Shown: positions 1-8,655 of the stretch, in pieces | Layout: each line of letters opens with the position of its first letter | How positions within the stretch are numbered: position 1 is the stretch's first letter | NCBI RefSeq assembly: GCF_030580855.1 | Contig: NZ_JAUQOP010000020.1 | Location: 33,055-97,054, forward strand | Origin: Pseudomonas citrullilanati | GTDB taxonomy: Bacteria > Pseudomonadota > Gammaproteobacteria > Pseudomonadales > Pseudomonadaceae | Direction of reading: 5' to 3' | Length of the DNA: 64,000 bases | Program-made: the position numbers and the translations under genes | Notes under the pieces: model-generated | Told to the model about the DNA's origin: nothing | The model's database searches: none | The model's input: only the letters and a program-made list of their open reading frames with translations

Positions 1-602
1 ATCTCGGCGATGACATTGGAAGGCACGTCGAGGGCCGGCAGCGGTTTTTTCGGCACGGCTTGCAGGTGTTCGGTGCACAGGTAGCGTTCGCGCAGGCGTT
101 GCATGATCGCCTGGGCCTGGATGCCGCCGTCCTGCATCGGAATGCTCGCGCACCCCATCAGGTAGCTGTAGCCGCCCTCGTTCAGGACTTCGGCCAGTTC
201 GCCCCAGAGCACCGCGATGGTGCCGCCGTTGCGGTAGGCCGGGTCGACGCAGGTGCGGCCGATCTCCAGGATTGGGCCCTGGAGATGGACCAGGCCATTG
301 AGGCTGAATTCTTCTTCGCTGTAGAACCGGCCCAGGCTGCTGGCGGCCTGGTGGTCGAGCAGGCGGGTGGTCGCCACGAGGCGGCCGGTGTTCAGGTCGC
401 GTACGCCGATGTGGGCGCAGTGAACATCATAGTCGTCCATGTCCAGACCCAGTTCCGCGCCTTTGAGCTTGGCGTTGAATTCGCCGCTGAAGACGTTGAA
501 GCGCAGGGCCTGGGCTTCTTGCAAGGCCTGGGCGCCGATCAGGCGTTCGGCTTGCAGGCGGCGTTCATTGCCGGTGTCGCTGATGCGGGCGATCTGGGTC
601 AT
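1..602 (-). CDS. olsB: OlsB-type L-ornithine N-alpha-acyltransferase, 3' end outside window
   Basis: GNAT-fold protein of which the first 200 residues are visible; the gene continues past the left edge. It would transfer a 3-hydroxyacyl group from ACP to ornithine, the first step of ornithine-lipid synthesis at the inner membrane. Seen: the N-terminal stretch with [11 protein letters not shown], then LVATTRLLD and [16 protein letters not shown], the acceptor and acetyl-CoA-type core of the OlsB/hemolysin-like GNAT group. The ATG at 602 is preceded by GGAG. OlsA, the usual partner, would lie beyond the edge if present. A related acyl-ACP GNAT is the only serious alternative. Confidence 0.85.
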   Translation of the reverse strand, partial: MTQIARISDTGNERRLQAERLIGAQALQEAQALRFNVFSGEFNAKLKGAELGLDMDDYDVHCAHIGVRDLNTGRLVATTRLLDHQAASSLGRFYSEEEFSLNGLVHLQGPILEIGRTCVDPAYRNGGTIAVLWGELAEVLNEGGYSYLMGCASIPMQDGGIQAQAIMQRLRERYLCTEHLQAVPKKPLPALDVPSNVIAE

Positions 603-758
603 AGCGAATCTCCGTGCGGGCTGTGCACCCGTCTTTGGGTTGCAGCCAATCGACTTTCTTTATGCAGCCATGTTGTGCAAAGTCAGGCTATGTAGCCCCG
701 GTGTCATCGCCATGAAGCTTTGGTGATGCTTATATGACAGCCCTCGAGGAGCCGCTCC

Positions 759-1643
759 ATGCCCTGGACCACCCTGATCGAACGCGGTGAACGCCTGCCT
801 GCCCATCCGGACCTGGCCGAGGGCTATGCGACCTTGCTGCAACGGTTGGGGCCGGTGACGCCGTTCGACCTGGCGGTGGCCGGCGCCCGCTTGATGGCGA
901 CGCCCGGGCTGGCATTCCTGGTGGGCTACCAGGCGGCGTTGCGCGTGCTCTGGCCCAGTGCGCCCCAGAGCCTGGGCGCGTTGTGTGCCACCGAGCAGCG
1001 CAGCCTGCGCCCGGCGGACATGCAAACCCGCCTCGACGATTTGCGCCTGAGCGGGCGCAAGGATTTCGTCACCGCCGGCGACGCCGCCGAGTGGCTGCTG
1101 ATTGCCGCTCGCTGCGAACCGCCGGGGCAAGCGCCGCGGTTGAGCCTGGCGGTGGTCTACCCGGGCGAACCCGGCGTGATCCTGGAGACACTCCCGGCCA
1201 TCGCGTTGATGCCCGACATCAGCCACGGCCGCGTAAAGCTCGACGGCGCGCTGTGCGAATTGCTCGCTGGCGAAGGCTGGGAGGCCTATGTCAAACCGTT
1301 TCGCACCCTGGAAGACCTCTATGTGCTCAGCGCCATGACCGCCTGGTTGTATGGCGTCGGGCAGGAGTGCGCCTGGCCCCAGGCGTTGCAACTGCGCCTG
1401 CTGGCGCTGCTTGCCGGCTGCGCAGAGGTGAGTCGACATAACCCTTCCAGCGCGGCCGGGCACGTGCTGCTGGGCGGGTTGTTCGCTCAGTTCCAGGGGC
1501 TCGATGGCGAAGTCAACGCAGCCCTGGCCGTTGGGCCTGTTACGTGGCGTGAGATGTGGACGCGGGATAAAGGCGTGATGGAGATGGCGGCGGGCGCGCG
1601 GGCCAAGCGGTTGGCCAAGGCGCTTGAGTCTTCATTGGGTTGA
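759..1643 (+). CDS. Conserved hypothetical protein (294 aa)
   Basis: Function not recognised. The ATG at 759 has a GAGGAG ribosome site about eight bases upstream. The protein is Ala/Leu-rich, mostly helical in appearance, without a signal peptide or clear membrane segment. It carries an early segment LGPVTPFDLAVAGARL and a middle segment FVTAGDAAEWLLIAARCEPP. It is divergent from olsB across a 156-base gap, so the two may share a promoter region. Codon use is the same as in neighbouring core genes, so it is a real gene. A REPIN follows its stop. Confidence 0.75.
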   Translation: MPWTTLIERGERLPAHPDLAEGYATLLQRLGPVTPFDLAVAGARLMATPGLAFLVGYQAALRVLWPSAPQSLGALCATEQRSLRPADMQTRLDDLRLSGRKDFVTAGDAAEWLLIAARCEPPGQAPRLSLAVVYPGEPGVILETLPAIALMPDISHGRVKLDGALCELLAGEGWEAYVKPFRTLEDLYVLSAMTAWLYGVGQECAWPQALQLRLLALLAGCAEVSRHNPSSAAGHVLLGGLFAQFQGLDGEVNAALAVGPVTWREMWTRDKGVMEMAAGARAKRLAKALESSLG

Positions 1644-1650
1644 TGGGCCT

Positions 1651-1736
1651 CATCGCGGGCAAGCCTTGCTCCCACAGGTCTACAACAGACTGTCATTTAG
1701 TATTGAACCTGTGGGAGCAAGGCTTGCCCGCGATGG
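1651..1736. repeat. REPIN: two inverted REP sequences
   Basis: Two arms in inverted orientation (1651-1678 and 1709-1736) with the core GTGGGAGCAAGGCTTGCCCG, separated by about 30 bases. This is the REP doublet type typical of fluorescent pseudomonads. It lies downstream of the preceding gene, so it may also act as an mRNA 3' hairpin. Confidence 0.9.
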
Positions 1737-1816
1737 CGTCGGTACTGTCGACACAAGTACTGAACTGTCATCAAATTTGAATAGGCTCTGAAGGTTCAAT
1801 CCTGCGAGCCCAAAGC

Positions 1817-2911
1817 ATGTCCAGAGGCTGGTTCCTGATCCCGCTGCTGTTGCTTAACCTGAGCGCCCACGCCGAAGACTGGCCCAGCGAGCAATGGCCA
1901 ACTGGCCCGACCCCGAGCGGGCCGGCCCTCGAAGCCTTGGAGCAATACGCCTTCCCGCCCCGGGACGATGCGCGCCGCGAGGGCATCCGCACCGACGCGC
2001 TGGTGGTGATCCAGGACGGCCGACTGGTCTACGAACGCTACGCCGGGCCGAACAGCGCCGACACCCCGCACCTGACCTGGTCCATCAGCAAAAGCCTGAT
2101 GGCGACGGTGTTCGGCGTAGCCTACGGGGAGCGGCTGTTCGATCTGCAGGATCCGGCCGCGCGGTATGTCCCGGCCCTGGACAAGCAGCCGCAGATGACC
2201 CTGGCGGACCTGTTCCACTGGGCGTCCGGCCTGGACTGGCAGGAGGACTACGAATACGCGCCACTCAATTCGTCGGTGGTGGCGATGCTCTACACCCGCG
2301 GGCGCCAGGACATGGCGACGTTCACCGCAGCGCATGCCAGCTACAGCCCGCCGGGGCAGGCGTTCCGTTATTCCAGCGGCGACAGCAACCTGCTGGCGGC
2401 GGCGCTTAGGACCATCGTCGGGCCGCAGCGTTATGGCGACTACCCCTGGACGGCCCTGTTCGAGCCGCTGGGCATTCGCCACGCCACTTGGGAAAGCGAT
2501 GCCAGCGGCACGTTTGTCGGTTCGTCCTACGCCTATCTCACGGCAAGGGACCTGGCCCGCGTGGGGCTGTTGATGCAGCGCGACGGGCGCTGGGGCGAGC
2601 GGCAATGGGTCCCCAAGACGTGGGTCGCCTTCAACCGCGAGCCGTTTGCCGGCTTCCAGGCGGGCCAGGACGAAGCGGTTCCCGGAGGGCATTGGTGGCT
2701 CAATCGCGCCGCCGACCCGGCCATCCATCCCTGGCCCGACGCGCCGCCAGACACGTTCGCCGCCCTGGGCCATTGGGGCCAGGCGTTGTACATCATCCCC
2801 AGCGCGAAGCTGGTGATCGTGCGCTACGGTGACGACCGCGACGGTCGTTATCGCCACAACGAACTGCTCAAGCGCGCCCTGGCGGCGTTCGCCGCAACGG
2901 TGCAGCCATGA
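1817..2911 (+). CDS. Secreted serine hydrolase, beta-lactamase/penicillin-binding fold
   Basis: A 364-aa protein with an N-terminal signal peptide (cleavage near SAHA-ED, residue 20). The catalytic S-x-x-K motif is SISK at residues 89-92, followed by a general-base region around Tyr185 in FRYSSGDSN, and a GHWG motif near the C-terminus at the place of the usual K/H-T/S-G box. This arrangement is found in class-C-like hydrolases such as the 6-aminohexanoate-dimer hydrolase/esterase group; the natural substrate cannot be told. The next gene starts inside its stop codon, so the two are translated together. The ribosome site is weak. Confidence 0.8.
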   Translation: MSRGWFLIPLLLLNLSAHAEDWPSEQWPTGPTPSGPALEALEQYAFPPRDDARREGIRTDALVVIQDGRLVYERYAGPNSADTPHLTWSISKSLMATVFGVAYGERLFDLQDPAARYVPALDKQPQMTLADLFHWASGLDWQEDYEYAPLNSSVVAMLYTRGRQDMATFTAAHASYSPPGQAFRYSSGDSNLLAAALRTIVGPQRYGDYPWTALFEPLGIRHATWESDASGTFVGSSYAYLTARDLARVGLLMQRDGRWGERQWVPKTWVAFNREPFAGFQAGQDEAVPGGHWWLNRAADPAIHPWPDAPPDTFAALGHWGQALYIIPSAKLVIVRYGDDRDGRYRHNELLKRALAAFAATVQP

Positions 2912-3219
2912 AGCGTCGCTGGCTGTTGATCCTGTTGGCGGCGCTGTTCGTCGCCCTGGCCGGCTGGATCTGGCGCGAGCGCACGGCGCTGCGGGCCTTT
3001 CCGGACATCATCAGCGCCTACACCGCCAAGGAATACTGCTCGTGCCGCTACGTGATGCAACAGCCGGCCGACTATTGCCGTGGCTACGTGAAACAGTCGG
3101 TGCCCATCAGCGCGTTCCTCGAAACCCCGGAGGCCAAGCGCATCACCGTCAGCGGCCTGGGCCGTAGCCACAGCGCGCGGTGGCTTGGGCCGCGGCAGGG
3201 GTGTCGGTTGGAGCCGTAG
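2908..3219 (+). CDS. Small membrane-anchored hypothetical protein with CSC motif
   Basis: A 103-aa protein starting at an ATG that overlaps the TGA of the serine hydrolase by four bases, which indicates translational coupling. Residues about 5-22 form one hydrophobic membrane anchor or signal, followed by a basic WRER. The soluble part contains EYCSCRYVM and ADYCRGYV, giving three or more Cys that could form disulfides in the periplasm. Family not recognised. Its coupling to a periplasmic hydrolase suggests a shared process, which is inference only. Confidence 0.65.
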   Translation: MKRRWLLILLAALFVALAGWIWRERTALRAFPDIISAYTAKEYCSCRYVMQQPADYCRGYVKQSVPISAFLETPEAKRITVSGLGRSHSARWLGPRQGCRLEP

Positions 3220-3239
3220 TCTTGGAACGACGCAGGTCT

Positions 3240-3364
3240 TGTGGCGAGGGGATTTATCCCCGTTGGGTTGCGAAGTGACCCCTGTGTCCGACGTGTCATT
3301 GCGGTGGTTGATAGGCTTTTGGGGGTTGCTATGCAACCCAGCGGGGATAAATCCCCTCGCCACA
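3240..3364. repeat. Long inverted repeat of the GTGGCGAGGGGATTTATCCCC family
   Basis: The outer arms at 3240-3265 and 3341-3364 are near-perfect inverted copies containing GTGGCGAGGGGATTTATCCC. Inner arms (GTTGCGAAGTGACCCC versus GGGGGTTGCTATGCAACCC) extend the stem. It is a second REPIN-type family, distinct from the GTGGGAGCAAG type; other copies are at 10128 and 42941. Confidence 0.9.
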
Positions 3365-3461
3365 GGAAACTGTATGCCGGGCGGTTGTTGAAACAGACTG
3401 TTTGCAAGCGCCCTCGGCCCGGTTAAGGTTCGCCACAGGTTTCCCTGTCTGCCGAGTGTGT

Positions 3462-4052
3462 ATGTTCAAGCGGTCTCTTTCCCACGCCATCGCGACCTTG
3501 CTGCTGGCCTGCGCCGCGCTGCCAGCCCAGGCCAACTGGTACCTGGACGGCGAGTCGTCGCGACTGTCATTTATCAGCAGCAAGAACGGCAATGTTTCCG
3601 AGGTCCAGCGTTTCCTGGTGCTGCATGGTCAAGTCCAGCCCGACGGGTTGGCCCGCCTGGAGGTGGAGCTGGACTCCATCAACAGCGGCGTTCCCCTGCG
3701 GGACGAACGCATGCGCGCCGAACTGTTCGAGATCAAGCAATTCGCCGAAGCAACCGCCACCGCGCAGATCGACCTGGCGCCGATCCAGGACCTGGCCAAC
3801 GGCGCGCAGTTGGAATTGCGCCTGCCGCTGACGGTGGGCCTGCATGGCAAACAGCATGAATACAACGTCGAGTTGCTGGCAACGCGCCTGGATGAGCGAC
3901 GCTTCCAGGTGGTGACCCTGGAGCCGGTTGTGCTCGATGCGGCGGATTTCGGGTTGGCGCCGGGCCTGGAAAAATTGCGCAACCTCGCCGGTCTGTCGGC
4001 CATCAGCCTCTCGGTGCCGGTGAATGCGGTGCTGATCTTTACGGCGCGCTGA
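3462..4052 (+). CDS. YceI-family periplasmic protein
   Basis: A 196-aa protein with signal peptide (cleavage after LPAQA, about residue 24). The mature part begins NWYLDGESSRLSFISSKNG, the typical opening strand of the YceI lipocalin-like barrel, followed by RDERMRAELFEIKQF and LPLTVGLHGKQHEYNVEL as in that family. YceI proteins bind polyisoprenoid or other lipidic ligands in the periplasm; the physiological ligand is unknown here. The ATG at 3462 was preferred over an upstream in-frame start because it begins the signal peptide. The cardiolipin-synthase-like gene starts one base after its stop, so the two form an operon. Confidence 0.85.
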   Translation: MFKRSLSHAIATLLLACAALPAQANWYLDGESSRLSFISSKNGNVSEVQRFLVLHGQVQPDGLARLEVELDSINSGVPLRDERMRAELFEIKQFAEATATAQIDLAPIQDLANGAQLELRLPLTVGLHGKQHEYNVELLATRLDERRFQVVTLEPVVLDAADFGLAPGLEKLRNLAGLSAISLSVPVNAVLIFTAR

Positions 4053-4053
4053 C

Positions 4054-5211
4054 GTGAGCGGCCCGGTATTCCCCTGGCGCGATGGCAATCGCTTCGAGCT
4101 GTTGATCGACGGGCCGCAGTTCTTCCCGCGCATGCTGGTGGAAATTGCCCGAGCCCAGGAACAGGTCGAACTGGAGTTGTACCTGGTGGAAGCGGGGCAC
4201 TGTGCCGAGGCGATGGTCCAGGCCCTGGTCCAGGCGGCGGAGCGCGGTGTTCGCGTGCGCTGCCTGTTCGATGACTATGGCAGCCTGGCGTTCACCCTGG
4301 GCCTGCGCAACCGGTTGATCAACGCCGGCGTGCAGTTGCGCTTCTACAACCGCCTGAGCTGGCGGCGCTGGGTGCGCAATCTGTACCGCGACCACCGCAA
4401 ACTGCTGCTGGTGGACCAGCGTCTGGCGGTGGTGGGTGGCACCGGCGTGACCGATGAATTCTGGAACCCGCTGGACGATCGCAGCGAATGGCATGAGGTG
4501 ATGGTGGAAATCGTCGGCCCGCTGGTGCTCGACTGGCAGTTGCTGTTCGATCGGCAGTGGCTCGCCAACCGGCATCGACGCGCCTGGAAGCCCGCTTCCA
4601 ACTTCGGCTTGCCGCGCCTGCCCCGTGTCCCGCCTGCGGGCGAGGGCATGGGCCGGGTGGCGTATGCCGACGCCCGCCAGCACCGCGACATCCTGCAATC
4701 GTTGTCCCGGGCACTGAACAGCGGCCAGAAACGCATCTGGATGGCGACACCGTATTTCCTGCCGACCTGGAACGTCCGGCGGTCCTTGCGCAAGGCTGCG
4801 GCGCGGGGCATCGACGTGCGCCTGCTGCTCACCGGCCCGCGCACCGACCACCCCTCCGTGCGCTATGCCGGGCACCGCTATTACCCGCGATTGCTCAAGG
4901 CCGGGGTGAAGATCTTCGAATACCAGCCGTGTTTCCTGCACCTGAAGATGGTGCTGGTGGACGATTGGGTCAGCATCGGGTCGTGCAACTTCGACCACTG
5001 GAACCTGCGCTTCAACCTGGAGGCCAACCTCGAAGCCCTCGACCCCGGCCTGAGCCAGGCGGTGGCGGCGAGTTTCGAGCGCGACTTCACCCAAAGCCTG
5101 CAAGTCAGCCTCGACGCCTGGCAGCGCCGGCCATTGTGGAAGCGGTTCAAGCAGCGGGTGTGGGGGTTGGTGGATCGGGTGGTGGTGAACCTGTTGGATC
5201 GGCGGGGCTAA
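4054..5211 (+). CDS. clsB: Cardiolipin synthase B-like phospholipase D family protein
   Basis: A 385-aa protein with two HKD motifs, HxKx4D at residues 114-121 and 296-303, each followed by the G-G/S-N type glycine stretch (VVGGTG, IGSCNFD). These are the two half-active sites of the PLD superfamily. Length and the opening GNRFELLIDGPQFFPRMLVEI-type segment fit ClsB of proteobacteria, which condenses phospholipids to cardiolipin at the inner membrane. Start is a GTG one base after the yceI stop. A PLD-type phosphatidyltransferase of other specificity is possible. Confidence 0.85.
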   Translation: MSGPVFPWRDGNRFELLIDGPQFFPRMLVEIARAQEQVELELYLVEAGHCAEAMVQALVQAAERGVRVRCLFDDYGSLAFTLGLRNRLINAGVQLRFYNRLSWRRWVRNLYRDHRKLLLVDQRLAVVGGTGVTDEFWNPLDDRSEWHEVMVEIVGPLVLDWQLLFDRQWLANRHRRAWKPASNFGLPRLPRVPPAGEGMGRVAYADARQHRDILQSLSRALNSGQKRIWMATPYFLPTWNVRRSLRKAAARGIDVRLLLTGPRTDHPSVRYAGHRYYPRLLKAGVKIFEYQPCFLHLKMVLVDDWVSIGSCNFDHWNLRFNLEANLEALDPGLSQAVAASFERDFTQSLQVSLDAWQRRPLWKRFKQRVWGLVDRVVVNLLDRRG

Positions 5212-5274
5212 TCAAAACACCTTCCACAGGAGATCTTTCTGTGGTCAAAAAAAGTGAGTTCCCCCAGTACCCAT

Positions 5275-5364
5275 TGTGGGAGCGAGCTTGCTCGCGATAG
5301 CGCAGGGTCAGTCGATATCCATGTGACTGACCTGTCGCCATCGCGAGCGAGCTCGCTCCCACAG
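5275..5364. repeat. REPIN: two inverted REP sequences
   Basis: Arms GTGGGAGCGAGCTTGCTCGC and its inverted partner ending in CTCGCTCCCACAGG, separated by about 35 bases, lie between the convergent clsB and bglX genes, where they may also help end transcription. Confidence 0.9.
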
Positions 5365-5386
5365 GGGCTGGGGTGTTGCCTGGGGG

Positions 5387-7678
5387 TCAGAGCAACTCGA
5401 AGCTCTGCTGCTTCACATCCTGGGAGTCCAGGCCGATCTGCACGTTGAACTTGCCGGGTTCGGCGGCGTACTGGAGCTGGGCGTTGAAGAACTTCAGGTC
5501 GTCTTCGGTGATGGTGAAGTGGATGACTTTCTTCTCGCCGGCCTTGAGCATCACCTTGCGGAAGTTCTTCAGTTCTTTCACCGGGCGGATGATCGAGCCG
5601 GTGACGTCCTGGATGTACAACTGCACCACGGTCTCGCCATCACGCTTGCCGGTGTTTTCCAGCGTCACGCTGGCGTCGAGCTTGCCGGTCTTGTTCAGCG
5701 TGGTCGATGACAGGGCCATGTCCGACAGGCTGAACTCGGTGTAGCTCAGGCCGTAGCCGAACGGGTAGAGCGGGCCGGTGATGTCGTCGAAGTATTGCGA
5801 GGTGTAGTTGCCCGGCTTGCCGGGGGTGAACGGGCGGCCGATGCTCAGGTGGTTGTAGTAGGTCGGAATCTGCCCGACCGAGCGTGGGAAGGTGATCGGC
5901 AGCTTGCCTGAAGGGTTGTAGTCGCCGAACAGGACGTCGGCGATGGCGTTGCCGCCCTCGGTGCCGCTGAACCAGGTTTCCAGGATCGCATCGGCCTGTT
6001 GCTGCTCTTCGAGCAACGACAGCGGACGGCCGTTCATCAGCACCAGCACCAGCGGTTTGCCGGTGGCCTTCAGGGCCTTGATCAGCTCGCGCTGGCTGGC
6101 CGGGATGTTCAGCTCGGTGCGGCTCGACGACTCATGGGACATGCCACGGGATTCACCCACGGCCGCCACCACCACGTCGGCGTCCTTGGCGGCCTTCACC
6201 GCTTCGTCGATCAGCACCTGGGCCGGGCGCGGGTCGTCCACCACTTCCGGGGCATCGAAGTTGAGGAAGTTCAGGTAGTCGAGCACCTTCTTGTCGCCGG
6301 TGATGTTGGCGCCGCGGGCGTAGACCAGCTTCGACTCGGCGCCCAGGGCGCGGGTCATGCCGTCGAACAGCGTGACCGATTGCGCAGGACGCCCGGCGGC
6401 GGCCCAACTGCCCATCATGTCGATCGGCGCCTTGGCCAGGGGGCCGACCAGGGCGATCTTCGCGCTTTTCTTCAGGGGCAGGGTCTGGTTGCGGTTTTCC
6501 AGCAGGACCAGGCTGCGGCGCGCCACGTCACGGGCGTCGGCGCGGTGCAGGCGGCTTTCGGCATAGGTGTCGGCCGGGTCGTCCTCGGCCTTGCCGATGC
6601 GCAGGTACGGGTCCTTGAACAGGCCCATGTCGTACTTGGCGGCCAGCACTTCGCGCACCGCGTTGTCGATGTCGCTCTGCTCGATCTCGCCGGACTTGAG
6701 CAGCCCCGGCAACTCCTTGCCATACAGCGAGTCGTTCATGCTCATGTCGATGCCGGCCTTGATCGCCAGCTTCGCCGCCTCGCGTCCGTCCCGGGCAACG
6801 CCGTGCTTGATCAGTTCGAAGATCGCGCCGTGGTCGCTGACGGCCAGGCCCTTGAAGCCCCATTCCTTGCGCAGCAGGTCGTGCATCAGCCAGGTGTTGG
6901 CCGTGGCCGGTACGCCGTTGATGGAGTTCAACGCGACCATCACCCCGCCGGCACCGGCATCGATGGCGGCACGGTAGGGGGGCAGGTAGTCCTGGTACAT
7001 TTTCACCGGGCTCATGTCCACGGTGTTGTAGTCCCGGCCGCCTTCAACGGCGCCGTACAGGGCAAAGTGCTTGACGCTGGCCATGATGCTGTCGGCGGCA
7101 TTGGCGCCGTTGCCCTGGAACGCCTTGACCATCACCCCGGCGATGCGCGACACCAGGTAGGTGTCTTCGCCAAAGCCTTCGGACGTCCGGCCCCAGCGCG
7201 GATCGCGGGAGATGTCGACCATCGGCGCGAAGGTGATGTCCAGGCTGTCGGCGGCGGCTTCCTGGGCAGCGATGCGGCCGGAGTGGTAGATGGCGTCCAT
7301 GTCCCAGCTCGACGCCAGGGCCAGGGGGATCGGGAAAATGGTGCGGTGGCCGTGGATCACGTCATAGGCGAAGAACATCGGGATCTTCAACCGGCTGCGC
7401 ATGGCCGCGTCCTGCATCGGACGGTTTTCATCGCGAGTGATGGAGTTGAACGTGCCGCCGATGTTCCCCGCGGCGATTTCCTTGCGGATCATCTCCCGGG
7501 GCATTTCCGGGCCGATGCTGATCAGGCGCAACTGGCCGATCTTTTCCTCGAGGGTCATTTGTTTCATCAGGTTGCTGATGAAAGCGTCCTTGTTCTCTAT
7601 GGGGGCTGGCAGGTTATCGGCTAATACGGATTGACTGGCCAGACTGACAAACAGGCCCAGCAAACACAGCTTCTTCAT
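5387..7678 (-). CDS. bglX: Periplasmic beta-glucosidase, glycoside hydrolase family 3
   Basis: A 763-aa enzyme with signal peptide (cleavage after SVLA, about residue 20). The GH3 N-terminal domain includes RDPRWGRTSEGFGEDTYL (159-176), KHFALYGA (203-210) and the nucleophile Asp282 in AVSDHGAI. The GH3 C-terminal domain has GESRGMSHESSSR. A fibronectin-III-like domain closes the protein (PLYPFGYGLSYTEFSL onwards). It hydrolyses terminal beta-glucosides of oligosaccharides in the periplasm. Length matches E. coli BglX. An AAnAAnAA motif about 70 bases upstream on the coding strand hints at Hfq/Crc control. Confidence 0.93.
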   Translation of the reverse strand: MKKLCLLGLFVSLASQSVLADNLPAPIENKDAFISNLMKQMTLEEKIGQLRLISIGPEMPREMIRKEIAAGNIGGTFNSITRDENRPMQDAAMRSRLKIPMFFAYDVIHGHRTIFPIPLALASSWDMDAIYHSGRIAAQEAAADSLDITFAPMVDISRDPRWGRTSEGFGEDTYLVSRIAGVMVKAFQGNGANAADSIMASVKHFALYGAVEGGRDYNTVDMSPVKMYQDYLPPYRAAIDAGAGGVMVALNSINGVPATANTWLMHDLLRKEWGFKGLAVSDHGAIFELIKHGVARDGREAAKLAIKAGIDMSMNDSLYGKELPGLLKSGEIEQSDIDNAVREVLAAKYDMGLFKDPYLRIGKAEDDPADTYAESRLHRADARDVARRSLVLLENRNQTLPLKKSAKIALVGPLAKAPIDMMGSWAAAGRPAQSVTLFDGMTRALGAESKLVYARGANITGDKKVLDYLNFLNFDAPEVVDDPRPAQVLIDEAVKAAKDADVVVAAVGESRGMSHESSSRTELNIPASQRELIKALKATGKPLVLVLMNGRPLSLLEEQQQADAILETWFSGTEGGNAIADVLFGDYNPSGKLPITFPRSVGQIPTYYNHLSIGRPFTPGKPGNYTSQYFDDITGPLYPFGYGLSYTEFSLSDMALSSTTLNKTGKLDASVTLENTGKRDGETVVQLYIQDVTGSIIRPVKELKNFRKVMLKAGEKKVIHFTITEDDLKFFNAQLQYAAEPGKFNVQIGLDSQDVKQQSFELL

Positions 7679-7747
7679 GAATAGTTTTCTCGCAGGCTCA
7701 AAGGCGTAATCAGGACACGCCGTCAGCCAAAATGTGAGGAGCGGCTA

Positions 7748-7755
7748 TTGTTGTT
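7748..7755 (-). promoter_or_regulatory. Possible Hfq/Crc CA motif upstream of bglX
   Basis: Read on the minus strand this is AACAACAA, fitting the AAnAAnAA motif bound by Hfq with Crc. It sits about 70 bases before the bglX start, so it acts only if the transcript starts further upstream. Weaker than the nag and tct examples. Confidence 0.35.
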
Positions 7756-7925
7756 CGGTCAAATACAGCACACTTTCGAGCCCAGCGGGCTGAACTTAGT
7801 TTCGCGCCGCGCATCTTTTAGCCCATCGCCCTGATTCAATCCAGTGCGGCGGCAGATTATGCCCTAGACGCCGAGGCGATAGGTGGCGGTGTTTTTCAAT
7901 GTCATGCAAGGGAGAGCTTCACCTG

Positions 7926-8534
7926 ATGAATCTACGACTGAACCACCGCAGCGGCCTGCGAATGCTGGCACTGATACTGTTCACTTCGCTGCTGGCCGGT
8001 TGCGGTATCAATGACATCCCGACCCTGGACGAACAAGCCAAGGCTGCCTGGGGCCAGGTGCAGAACCAGTACCAGCGGCGTGCCGACCTGATTCCCAACC
8101 TGGTCGAAACGGTCAAGGGCTATGCCCAGCACGAGCAGGAAACCCTCACCGCCGTGATCGAGGCCCGGGCCAAGGCCACGTCGATCCAGGTCGATGCCAA
8201 CACCCTGGACAACCCGGAGAAACTCAAGCAGTTCCAGCAGGCACAGGACCAGCTTTCCGGTGCGTTGAGCCGGTTGATGGTGGTGTCCGAGCGTTACCCG
8301 GACCTCAAGGCCAACCAGAATTTCCTGGCCCTGCAGTCGCAGCTCGAAGGCACCGAGAACCGCATCGCCGTGGCCCGGCGCGACTTCATCCTGGCGGTGC
8401 AGAAATACAATACTGAGATCCGTACCTTCCCGGGACGCTTGTGGCATAGCGTGCTGTACAGCGACCTGCCGATCCGCCAGACCTTCGAGGCCACCAGCCC
8501 CGATGCCGACAAAGCGCCGCAAGTGAAATTCTGA
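7926..8534 (+). CDS. lemA: LemA family lipoprotein
   Basis: A 202-aa protein with a lipoprotein signal ending in the lipobox LAGC (about residues 24-27). It continues with the LemA signature WGQVQNQYQRRADLIPNLVETVKGY and later NRIAVARRDFILAVQKYN. The ATG at 7926 is used because AAGGGAG lies 11 bases upstream and the ORF then begins with the signal. LemA proteins are coiled helical envelope proteins of uncertain role. The two TPM-domain genes that follow form the widespread lemA-TPM neighbourhood. Confidence 0.9.
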   Translation: MNLRLNHRSGLRMLALILFTSLLAGCGINDIPTLDEQAKAAWGQVQNQYQRRADLIPNLVETVKGYAQHEQETLTAVIEARAKATSIQVDANTLDNPEKLKQFQQAQDQLSGALSRLMVVSERYPDLKANQNFLALQSQLEGTENRIAVARRDFILAVQKYNTEIRTFPGRLWHSVLYSDLPIRQTFEATSPDADKAPQVKF

Positions 8535-8540
8535 AAAAAT

Positions 8541-8647
8541 GTAGGAGCAAAGCTTGCTCGCGATGAACGATAACGCGGTCATTAGAAAGACCGAGGTGCC
8601 TTCATCGCGAGCAAGCTCAGCTCCCACACCAGCTCGCTCCCACACAG
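8541..8647. repeat. REPIN with an extra half element
   Basis: Arms GTAGGAGCAAAGCTTGCTCG and TCGCGAGCAAGCTCAGCTCC in inverted orientation, followed by an additional CTCGCTCCCACA fragment. The element ends just before the ribosome site of the downstream TPM gene. It lies within the lemA/TPM cluster and may uncouple their transcripts. Confidence 0.8.
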
Positions 8648-8655
8648 GAGTTCCG

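Noticed and set aside
5999..7624. 541-codon open frame on the plus strand opposite bglX
   Set aside because: Antisense shadow of a high-GC gene; composition is Gly/Val/Ala/Asp/His-rich with no family features, while bglX has a full set of GH3 motifs.
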